Assembly (NCBI GenBank): GCA_021399435.1
Contig: JAJTUP010000132.1
Coordinates: 56,930 to 120,929, forward strand
DNA from: Diaporthe sp. PMI_573
Taxonomy: Eukaryota > Ascomycota > Sordariomycetes > Diaporthales > Diaporthaceae
DNA: 64,000 nucleotides
Direction of reading: 5' to 3'
A program made the translations under genes and the position numbers. The notes beneath the pieces are model-generated. The model made no database searches. It saw nothing but the letters and a program-made list of their open reading frames with translations, and was not told where the DNA came from. This document shows positions 30,445-39,973 of the stretch, in pieces. Positions within the stretch are counted from its first letter, which is position 1; each line of letters starts with the position of its first letter.

Positions 30445-33400
30445 ATGGCCACTACATCGGAGAGTATCAGCTCGAAAGCCAATGCCCTTTCCAAGATTAC
30501 GGGCATTGATTTCGACATTCCGATGGAGATGATTCAGAAGTATGTCAAGGATATCGGTGATAGCCCGGAGAAGCTTCGGGCGGTCCTAACCCTTCTGTTT
30601 GTTCCGCAGTTCAAGCCGGCCTTCGCCGTGAAGCCGGCGAGTGGTCTGGCCCGACTGGAGGACATTGACTTTCTCGGCACTCGGGACCCGCAGCAGGGTC
30701 AGCAACCGTTCCGCATGTTCGATATCGAGACGCGCAACTTGGTCGACTCCCCTGATATCGGTGAGCGTGGGCAGTACTGCATGCTATCCCGTAGGTATTC
30801 CAACTAGCTTCCCGTCCCTTCGGAAATTTTAGACGAATATTAATATCGGTGTTTAGACAGATGGAAGGGCGAGGAACTTACCCTCTCCTACATCAAATAC
30901 GTCCAGAGGGAGGACTTGGAGCGCAGCAAGAAGGACCCAAATTATAAGGAAAAGTCCGGAACAAGATCTACAAATGATTTGGACCTGGCCTTGGATCAGT
31001 GTCTCCATGACATCACCAACCAGATGGTGGTCATCAAGACTCTCTACGACGACAAGGCCGCTGCCACGAAAGGTGACTTTAGCGTTGAAAAACTCCTTAT
31101 CCAGCGGCTCAAAGCCAAGGCTCTGGAAGACAGGCTCTGCCGGGCGAAGAAAGAGAAGGATTGGGCCAAGTCGGGGCTCAAGTTTGCCGATATGGAGAGC
31201 AAGATCCTCAGCGATCTCATCAACAAAACCCGCGAAGGAGTCGACGAGAAGATGAAAGGTCTTCATTCGCCTGAGGTTTCGAGCTCGGAAGCCACCAAAA
31301 CATCAACTGCGCACAGCCAGGGGATCGATGAGATGGTTCGCGACGTGAAGGAGAAGGCTGAGGATGCCACCGATAAGCTTGTCGAGTTCGAGAAGAAGTA
31401 CAAGAAGGTGCAGGACGACGTTGAGTTTTTCATGCAGCATAACAGGCTGCGGGATGCACTTGACGAGCTGGTTCGTCGCCTTCAACGATGGAAGTCGGCA
31501 ATCAAGGTCCACAACGCGATCGAAGAGGCCAACAAAATCTTCAAGACCAGGCCCTTCCGGAATCGAGAGAGGCGTTACCTCTGGACGGACACTTGTTGCA
31601 TCGATAAGGCGAACTTCGGCGAGCTCTCTGAGTCGCTCTCACTCATGGGCAACTGGTATGCTGATGCAGATTTCTGTCTAGTACACCTAGATACCGACTT
31701 CGATGAGAGCGATGCTGCAAAGGATTGGCGGCTCTTCTTGGGCAAGCTTCCAGATTTGCGCAAGTTTCCGGACATGGCCGAGCGTGTGGAGCCGTTACCT
31801 GAGCCCCTATCGGAGGAGGAAGTCAAGAAGTTGGAAAATTTGGATGAGTTACAGGATGAGGAGAAGTCCGAGAGGATGAAAGGCCGAGAGGAAGAGGACA
31901 AAGAGTTGGCAGCCTGGAAGGCGGAGCATCTGAAAAATGCCAAGATCATAAGCGGCATCGACGAAATCGAGGTTTACGAGCCCGAATGGTCGACCCGAAC
32001 ATGGACACTGCAGGAGCTCGTCATGAGCAAAACGACTTACTACGTCAACTCTGAGTGGACACCCCTCAGCAGGCCTGCTGAGAGTCTAGGCTTCCTCTAC
32101 TACCTAATCCCGTTCATCGCGCTTTATACAGAGGGTGCCAAGAGCGACGGAGACAGGCCTACACCACCTCTCTCGAATGCGTTGCCACTCGCCACGATCT
32201 TGGACGAGAATACTCCTCACACCATTGATAGCACACTTAAGGGCCTGGTGGACGGCATCCAAGGCACATACACGAGTCTTCCCTGGCCTCCAGAAGTTTG
32301 GGCCAGGCGGAAGGAGATTGTTTCGAAGAAGGCCAAGCGGGATGAAAGGGTTTCGGAAGAGACCAAGCGGGATGAAATGGTTTTGGGGAAGGTCAAGCGG
32401 AGTGAAATGGTTTCTAAGAAAGCCAAACAGGAAGCAAGCCAGATCAAGAAAGCGCTTCAGATTGCTACAATCTTGGATGCTTTGGGCTTCAGATTCCCCG
32501 CCGACATGAGTACGGAGACGGCAGTCTCTGAGATGGCGCGGACAGTCTACCTCGCTGCTGCTGACTTGAAGAATGGCGAGGGTAGTCTGCGCGATGATGA
32601 CAAAAAGAGATTTGAGCTCTTGCAGCGTCTCATGTGTTATGTTCCAGACAAACTGGCGGGCCCCGGAGATCGCCAGGGAGATGAAGAAGAAGAGAAGTGG
32701 GAAAGAAAGACCCAAGGTGAAAAGAATGAAGAAGTCGCCCAGGATGCGATCAACTTCCTTCTTCGATGCCTAGTCGAAGAGACCAAGACGCTGGTGTTGG
32801 ATGACAAGAAATGTCTTGCCAGGTTCGGCAGGGTTGATCCGCTCACATCCTGGCAGAAAGGGACTCGCCGCAACGCATTTTCCGCTCAGAGCGTCATGAT
32901 CATATCGGGTGCTAGGAGCGCGACGAAGGCAACCGACCATGCATATGGTCTGATAGGTGTTCTCGGGGTCCAGTTCCCCACATTCCACGCCGAGGGCTAC
33001 GCCGCAGCACTTGCACGGCTCCTTGACCAGGTCGTCATCGCCCACAATGATGTCTCGGTGTTCAACTGGATAGGCCTTGACATGGGAAGCCCTATCCGTG
33101 GGCGTTCCTTATACCCTGCCTCCCACGCCGCCTACAGCAAGGGCGAGGACAAAGGTCGACGCTACAACATCCTCTTGTCAACAGAGATCCAGGGTAAAAT
33201 GCAGGATGTCATGGCCACATACGACGGTGTCATCAATGTGATTGAAAAGGCCATCGATTTCATCAAGGAGAAGAAGCGCAAGAACCTCCCTTTCGACTGG
33301 ATCAATAAGATCATCGAGCTCATCAAGGACTCCAGCTTTGAGATAATCAAGGGAGAACTCGACAGTGTTAGAAAGATTGTCGGCTACATTCTTCTGAACT

Positions 33401-35277
33401 GCGATGACCTGTTCAGACAGCCCCCACCAGAAGATGCGAAGGCGAAGGACACGAAGCCGTCGAGCGAAAAGGGCCTTGCATTCTCAGGCTTGATCAAGAG
33501 ACCGACGATGCCAAGTCCTACGATATCACTGCCCAACCCCACACTATCGCTTCCCGGCTTCAAAGCTCCAGGTACTGTGAAGAAGGATGAGGAGCTGGAG
33601 AAACCGAGCACATCGTCGAAGAAGAGTTCACGATTTGGAGGCTTCGGGAAAGGCATCAAAACGCCCTCGTTCGGGACAAGTAAGCAAGAGCCCGAGCCAT
33701 CTGCCGAGGTTTCTCCTCCGCCTCAATCCCTACCGATTGAGACTTTAAGCCGTACTTCGACGCTGGTCCCCGAAAGGAAGTCAGATGTCCCCTCAAGTGA
33801 TAATGCTCCAGATCCGGCAGCGCAGCCTTGGGAGCATTTGAACAAAGACGTTAAGCAGTACCTTGATGACTTCCCCACTGCGAACAAGGAGAACAAGAAG
33901 CGCACCAAATTATCCCTCCCTGAGGATATTGAGAAGATCGAGCACGACTTCTCCAAGCGCCGTACTGAGGCAGATGGGAACAAGTCGTCGGAGAAAGTTG
34001 CCTCTGAGATTCGACCAGGGCTGGATGACGATGAAAGCACAATCTCTCCGAATCCAATCATTGTCAACAACTCCGGGATCGAAAGTCTCTTCGACGTTCA
34101 GCGTGTCATTGTGACCATGCTTGACTCGGAGAAACTGCGCCGGCAGGTTGCCCGAGCGGCTGGTCCTCGGGACAAGATCTCGGGATGGTGTTCTATCAGC
34201 ACGGGCTTTGCCCGAGTCGTGGTCGGCTTTTCGTGCCAGCGTCGCATCCTGGAGCAGGAGTTGGACGTGATTCAAGCAGTCGAGACCAAAGTGTTGAAGG
34301 GGGAGGGCCTGAAGCGGAGCAAGGGTCTTATTGGCGGTCTGCAACTCCTGAGAGCCGGTGCTCCAAGGACGACTGTCACAGAAGAAGAAGACCAGGGGGG
34401 CGATACGAAAGAACATCAGGGGACTGATAAGCCACCCGCTGGCAGAGACACACCCACTGTCGCTGGAAGAAGCAAACCCAAGAAGGAAGCCGAAAACATC
34501 GACAAGAAAGAAGAAAGCGTAAACGAAGACAAGAACAACACCAAGGAGGAGCTGCTGGTCAGCCGCATGATTGACTTCATCCAAGAGCCAGCACTGGAGC
34601 TCGTGGCAGGGGAGTGGGTGTTGGCGCGCTTCTCCAACGTTCCCGGCGCAAACTGGTTCCTATGCCACTTAGAGCTAGGCGCTGGCCCAGGGCAGTACTA
34701 TGGCCATCGCATCGCAACCAGCGAGATCGACTTCAGCAATGCGTCGCCCGAGGATGGTCTGGTCAATGCCTGGCAGACCTACATGGATCGCAAGAAGCGG
34801 AAGCTTTGCAAGATCCTGGGCGAGTATCTCCGGAGCAGAGAGTCGGCCAAGCAGAGCGACGAGAGGCTCAAGGAGGGGATGAGCTTCACGATGCAAGGCG
34901 TGGCTGGTCTGAAGGCCAGAGCCGGCTATGGTGAGAGTTCTCCTGTCCCTGATACACCTGCCACAGAGGCCAAGAAGGATTTGAAGGGAGAAGATGGGGT
35001 CGAGAGCGGGAACGGCTCGGATGGCGAGGACGACGACTTCTTGGATGATATGATCGGGAAAGGCAAGGAGGCTGCCATGGCATTTGGGGACTACACTTAT
35101 AATGCTGCGGTTGAGAAGTTATTTGAGATGCATGCTCACCATCTGGAGAAGAGGCTGGCCGCGAGTGTCTTGAAGAGGACGCCCAAGAAGCTCCGGACGG
35201 CGGTGGAGAACATCAGCGACAATAAGAGCTTCTTGCCGGCCATGTTTCAATCGCATACCAGGGTACACATGTTCTGA
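30445..35277 (+). CDS. Giant HET-domain (heterokaryon incompatibility) protein
   Basis: Two exons (30445-30790, 30857-35277; 66-nt intron GTAGGT to TTTAG) encode 1588 residues with phase kept. The splice completes the first HET block, MLS|HRWKGEELTL (113-126). The second block YLWTDTCCIDK is at 356-366 and the third, EWSTRTWTLQELV, at about 492-504; HET domains trigger cell death when incompatible fungal individuals fuse. Unusually, blocks one and two are separated by about 230 residues rich in charged, coiled-coil-like helices (usual spacing a few tens), and a second charged insertion precedes block three. Around 780-880 a conserved HET-associated stretch appears (DHAYGLIGVLGVQFPTFHAEG, split by position, and DVSVFNWIGLDMGSPIRGRS). 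A long Pro/Ser/Lys-rich linker follows, then a second folded region (about 1230-1420). No NACHT or NB-ARC P-loop and no WD repeats are seen. The gene looks intact. Confidence 0.8.
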
Positions 35278-36922
35278 GGGGTCGGACCTGAAAAGGAGTC
35301 ATTCTTTTCGGTTGCCTGAAAGGGGCTGGAACCGAGTTATCTCGTCACTCACTGTCTTGTCTGGCTTCTCGGGGAGAGAAAGGGATTGTAGATACAGACG
35401 AAATCTGTTTGGTATGGCGGAATTGCTCATGGCGGACTCGACGCCAAATTTGACCTACCCCTCAATTACGCCCTCGCGCGTCCCAGTAGTGGATTGGCAG
35501 TCAAAAGTAGCACACAATGCTGGAAATCAGGTGCTTTGGAACATTTCAGACCTCACGAGGGATGACCGTGAAGATGCGCATTTTGCTCCAGTGGCCCAGC
35601 CAATCGCGCGACCCAGCGGAGCCGGGTGAGCTCTGCCGGAGCTGGCTCACCCTCCCCACCCTTCAAGGTGAGCCAGGCATCCACGCAGCTCTTGGCCTGA
35701 GGCTCAGACGTAATCAATTTATGCTGTCGCGTATCGCTGCACTTGATTGGCTTCTCCGTCACGTCGCGGTGGTTGCGTAATTTGAACGCGTGTCTTGAAC
35801 GCATCGCTTTGCGTCCTCGTCAACTCGTCGAACGCTTCGTTCTTCTCTTCAAAGAAAACTCCCTCGCTAGCGCTTTTGACCATCGACCTCTCCAACATCC
35901 TGAATTGACCATCATTCGATGGCGCGCTGAATCAAGCTGTTATGCGATATGTCATTCTCCAATAAGGACGGACGGCGTTGACGATACTCTGGCAGAGACA
36001 CATGAGCACGAGCACGCACGCGATGATCCTTGAGCTGCCGGATAGGATCAATTCCGGCGCACGTCGCCTAATCAAGACGATCGACCATGACGGCTTGCAG
36101 CTGACTCTCCAGAAGGATGACCAACGGTCTCTCTCCGACCTCAAGCCTCCCCGACCAACGAGAGCCTTGCTTGATTCTGTTCCACTTCACTTTTTGTCCA
36201 CATTCGCCATCATGTTCTCCTGCGAAAGGGGGCTCGACCGTCGTCGAAGATTTTGGGCGGATATGGCAACGCGTGGGCTTTTGCGCCTTCGACATCGTCG
36301 ATGGTGAGGGCGGGAACGACGGCAGCATGCATATCCGGGAAAAGGGGTTGACTACTACTGGCGCAGGTTCCCATCCAGTTGAGCCTGATCGTGTCGTGGA
36401 CAAGCGACTGGCCGTTTAGCATCGGATCTGTTTCCGCGAACAAGCCTGACATGTCATGGACTCGGAACATAGCGGCAGTGCGAGGGTGTGACCATTGAGG
36501 CGCTTTTGGCCAATTCCTCGGCAGATGAACGTGGGGGACGTGCCAAGCAAGAGTGTCCAGGCAGAGCGAAGCATATCTGAAGGGCTGCAAGAGAGCAATA
36601 CGCCTGAACAAGATATAACGTGGTTGGACAGTCAGCCGGACAGGACAGTCAGCCGGACACTTTTTTTACTAACAAAAAACGTCCGTGCCAACCTTGTCTA
36701 CTTCTTCAAACTAGGCCTAATTTGGATGCAAATTTAAGGGTTGGTTTATAAATATATAAATAAGCTAAGTTTAAAATTTCAGAATTTTTAGATTTTTTTT
36801 AGAGGAGTTATTTAAAAAAAGCTTATTTAGACCCCTGTAATTTTATTTTTCTAATAACGTGGTTCATCAGTGGCGCAGATCAGTCAGTGACGCACTTTTT
36901 ATAATTTTACTCTCTTTACTAC
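35278..36922. other. Region between HET gene and the Ty3 element
   Basis: No intact gene. A minus-strand frame at 36210-36611 (with MHAAVVPALTIDDVEGA and YPPKIFDDGRAPF) looks protein-like but I cannot assign it; it is followed by another frame down to 36068, so it is probably a broken gene. A tandem AGTCAGCCGGACAGGAC-type duplication lies at 36630-36658 and the last 250 bases are strongly AT-rich. Confidence 0.35.
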
Positions 36923-37136
36923 TGTGGCGGTTGTCACCACTAGACGGGCTGACACCACCACAAGGTGCTGGCAGGGGGGCTGGCCCCTGCGACAGGCACG
37001 GACCACGGTTATTAAACTTCTCCAACGCGTCGCACATCGCGAGTTTCTTTTCTTTCTTCTCCCCTCCTCAAGCTTAGAATCTTCGTACGTAGTGCCAATA
37101 CAACAGCTTCCATGCTGGATATTACTGGCCGTTACA
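36923..37136 (+). repeat. 5' LTR of the Ty3 element
   Basis: 214 bp, TG...CA ended. It contains the AAGCTTAGAAT sequence (37070-37080) that is complementary to the primer-binding site, 56 bp before the LTR end. Confidence 0.95.
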
Positions 37137-37138
37137 CT

Positions 37139-37149
37139 ATTCTAAGCTT
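37139..37149 (+). promoter_or_regulatory. Self-complementary primer-binding site
   Basis: ATTCTAAGCTT, two bases after the LTR end, is the exact 11-nt reverse complement of AAGCTTAGAAT inside the LTR. In Tf1-type elements the first 11 nt of the RNA fold back onto such a site to prime reverse transcription instead of a tRNA. No tRNA-like TGG start is present here. Confidence 0.65.
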
Positions 37150-37302
37150 CAAACCCATCGCTGTCTAGCGATCCAGAAATAGGCAACCCTCGCTGCCCAG
37201 CGATCAACAAATAAGGCCACCTCAATCAAACCCTATGTCGTGTGCAGGCGACAGGAAAGAAATTGCACGAATTGAACCGAGAGATCGAGCACGCATCAAC
37301 TG

Positions 37303-38598
37303 ATGCCTATTAAGAAGACATACCCGCCGGCAAGCCGCAGATCACACCGTCTCGCGCCCGAAGAGACACCTGTGTCAGAAGCCGAGAACGCCGAGAACGA
37401 GACCCTGCGGAGAATCGAAGAAGAGCAAAACATCGTGCCCAGCCGAGAAGAGAGGTCGACCGAGAACGAAGGAAGCATGTCGAACGCCGAGAACGCTGCG
37501 GCCGCACAGGCGGACAGGATACAGCAGCTTGAAGTCACGATCGCCCGCTTGGAAGCAACGATTCAAAGCAACCGACATGCCACACCAGCCGCTCCCCGGC
37601 CTGTAGCTGAAGACATTGAAGACCGTAGCCGACGGGAAATAACCCCCGCTGAGAGTGCCTTCGGGGGCACTGCTTTCAACCCGACCGGTCAGGCAGCGCT
37701 CCCTGCCTTTAAGCGATTCGGGACCATCGACAATGACAGAAACCCGAATTACAGCGATAAGGCCAAATCGCGCGGGAAGGAACCGCAAATTTTTGAAGGT
37801 GATGAGAAGGTCTTTGACCGCTGGGTTCGCAGCCTCGCCGCCAAGTTTGAAGAAGATGACGCTACATTTCGAAGCGAGAAGAGCCGGGTCAACTATATGA
37901 TGGAGTTAGTTAAGGGCGGACCAGCCGAGGCACTAGAACCGAGATACCTCTCGACAGAAAACCCGTTCTCTGGTGTCGCTGAGATGATTCAAGTCCTGGA
38001 AGCTGTTTATCATGACCGTAACCAATCCTCAGCTGCTCGCCTTGAGCTAAGCACGATGATGTTCGACCCAAATGGAGACTCCAACATCCATCGGTTCATC
38101 AGCAAGATCAACAGTCTGGCACAGAAAGCCCATATTGCAAGCGCGGATATGAAGCAGACCTTGTGGGAGCATATCCCAAAGTATCTTGACCATAGCCTCT
38201 TGGACCTCTGCCAGGACCCTAGTATCAGCTATGAGTCCTTTTGTACTCGTGTGTCCAATCGAGCGTACAGCCTTCAGGTCAGTCGTGGGGAGCGTCAAGC
38301 TAGTCAGAAGGACTACGGCCGCTGGGGCAACCAGAAGCCAGGCAAAGCATCCGTCGCCAGCCGCAAACAGACCCAGCCGATAAAGCCCACGACATCAGCA
38401 GCTGCCGGGCGTGGCCTGACTGAGGACGAGAAGAAAGCTCACTGGGATGCCGGCACTTGCTTCAACTGCGGAAAGACGGGCCACATGTCTAGAGACTGCC
38501 CGGACAAGACCAAAATAAGCGCCGTAGGGGCCAAGAACTACGTCGACAAAGATGTCAGAGTCGAGATCCCTTCTGCAGAAGAGACGGGAAACGAGTGA
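37303..38598 (+). CDS. Ty3 element Gag
   Basis: A 431-residue capsid/nucleocapsid polyprotein that would assemble the virus-like particle. The N-terminal part is charged with a coiled-coil-like segment; the central part (about 160-330) matches Ty3-type capsid with motifs such as FDRWVRSLAAKFEEDDATF and a long helical region. The C-terminus has one CCHC zinc knuckle, CFNCGKTGHMSRDC. The frame is intact. Its stop overlaps the next frame, which lies in -1 phase, as often seen between gag and pol where ribosomal frameshifting or reinitiation is used. Confidence 0.9.
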   Translation: MPIKKTYPPASRRSHRLAPEETPVSEAENAENETLRRIEEEQNIVPSREERSTENEGSMSNAENAAAAQADRIQQLEVTIARLEATIQSNRHATPAAPRPVAEDIEDRSRREITPAESAFGGTAFNPTGQAALPAFKRFGTIDNDRNPNYSDKAKSRGKEPQIFEGDEKVFDRWVRSLAAKFEEDDATFRSEKSRVNYMMELVKGGPAEALEPRYLSTENPFSGVAEMIQVLEAVYHDRNQSSAARLELSTMMFDPNGDSNIHRFISKINSLAQKAHIASADMKQTLWEHIPKYLDHSLLDLCQDPSISYESFCTRVSNRAYSLQVSRGERQASQKDYGRWGNQKPGKASVASRKQTQPIKPTTSAAAGRGLTEDEKKAHWDAGTCFNCGKTGHMSRDCPDKTKISAVGAKNYVDKDVRVEIPSAEETGNE

Positions 38599-39224
38599 GA
38601 CCATCGAAAGTCTCCCCGATGGTCTCCATGTTCACATTAGCTAGAGTTGGCAATAAGGGATCTTCGTCGTTTACTACTAAGGTTCAGATCCAGGTTGATG
38701 GCATCGGATTCCCAACGACAGCTTTATGTGACACAGGAGCAGACGCCAGACTGCTGGTCAGCCCAGCAGTGGCAGAACGGGCACAGAAGAGTTTACGCGC
38801 ACGCGTCTTTAGACTCAAAGAACCTGTCCAACTCCAGGACTTCCGGCGCCGACCAGCTGGAAAGATCACCATGGAAATGATCGCCTCTTTGGAGATCGAT
38901 GGGCGTCGCTTCCCAAATGAGACTTTTTGGGTTACTGAGACGGGCTGCGACATCTTTATCGGACAGTACTGGTTAGCCGAGAAAAACGTACTGATGTGGC
39001 CCCGAGACCGTCAACTCATATGGCCCGATGATATCCCAGCGGTAGCAAAGTTCGCACCAGCTATCAAATTACCGCCCCCTGTAAACGAAGCGGTGATGTC
39101 GAACAAAAGAACCAAGAGGATTCAGACCGCCGAGACCGAATTGTTGACAGGCAACACAAGCAGTATCAGATCCTCCATCGTGCAGGGAAGAAACCCGAGA
39201 ACGCGACGACGACCAATGACGTGA
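38595..39224 (+). CDS. Ty3 element protease region of pol
   Basis: This frame begins at the gag stop and encodes an aspartic protease: the active site is LCDTGADARLLVS, with a strand (ITMEMIASLEIDG) and the second conserved part CDIFIGQYWL. It cleaves the Gag-Pol polyprotein in related elements. The frame runs into a stop at 39224 while the RT continues in another phase (the shift lies at about 39100-39160, where DRQHKQYQILHRAGKK can be read). That break is either a mutation or an unusual second programmed shift. Confidence 0.8.
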   Translation: MRPSKVSPMVSMFTLARVGNKGSSSFTTKVQIQVDGIGFPTTALCDTGADARLLVSPAVAERAQKSLRARVFRLKEPVQLQDFRRRPAGKITMEMIASLEIDGRRFPNETFWVTETGCDIFIGQYWLAEKNVLMWPRDRQLIWPDDIPAVAKFAPAIKLPPPVNEAVMSNKRTKRIQTAETELLTGNTSSIRSSIVQGRNPRTRRRPMT

Positions 39225-39973
39225 TAGCGGAAATCACTTCCCAGCTAGATTCAGATCCTCGACGAGAGCGGTGGGCGAGGAGGGCGATGCCCACAGAACC
39301 AATACCCTTTGAGACGGGAGAATGTTCAAGACCTACGGTGAGCCTCTCAGCATTACAGGCATGGAGGACGAATAAAGGAGAACCTATCCTATTCCCGGAA
39401 GACGAGGATCCAGAGCATATCAGGCTGGTACGAGAAAAGATACCTAAGCAGCTGGCCCACCTGGAAGGTTTCTTTTCCAAAAGGGCCGCCAATACCCTGC
39501 CACCTCATAGACCATGGCACGATGTGGTTCTCGAGATGGACAGACCGACAAAGGGGAGCCCGCCTAGGTATAGGACGCCGATACAACACCTACCCCTGGA
39601 GAAGCAGACCATCGACAAGCTCCTCGAGATGGGCTTCATCGAGCCTTGTATGCAAGAGGATGCTGCCCCAGTTCTCTTCGTACCGAAACCACACTCGGCA
39701 GACAGGCGTTTCTGCATTGACTACCGCTGGAGGAATCGATTCCTCAAGGATATGAAAGTACCAGCACCAGACCTGAGCGGTACGTTGTTTAACTGCCGCG
39801 ACGCCGAACGCTTCACGATCCTAGATGTCATTCAGGCTTTTCACCGTATGAGACTGGCGGTTGGCAGTGAGTACCTAACCGCGTTCCGAACCAGACAAGG
39901 CACGTTCCAGTGGAAGGTACTCCCGTTTGGACTAAAGACTTGTTCGCCAGTGCCTATGCCGACGATGTCCTGA
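39221..39973 (+). pseudogene. Ty3 pol: reverse transcriptase, N-terminal part
   Basis: Encodes the fingers and palm start of RT: PPHRPWHDVVLEMD, GFIEPCMQEDAAPVLFVPK, FCIDYRWRN, FTILDVIQAFHRM (motif A with its Asp) and WKVLPFGL (motif B start). Directly after PFGL the sequence jumps to the segment just before the YADD box, but in a different frame, so this piece ends in a short missense tail. About 17-18 codons (a non-multiple of three bases) that relatives have between PFGL and the catalytic box are missing. The deletion destroys the RT. Confidence 0.9.

Noticed and set aside
36922..36923. 5-bp target duplication for the full Ty3 element
   Set aside because: The flanks ACTAC (left) and CAAGG (right) do not match; only the solo LTR at 61.3 kb has a clean duplication (AATTG).
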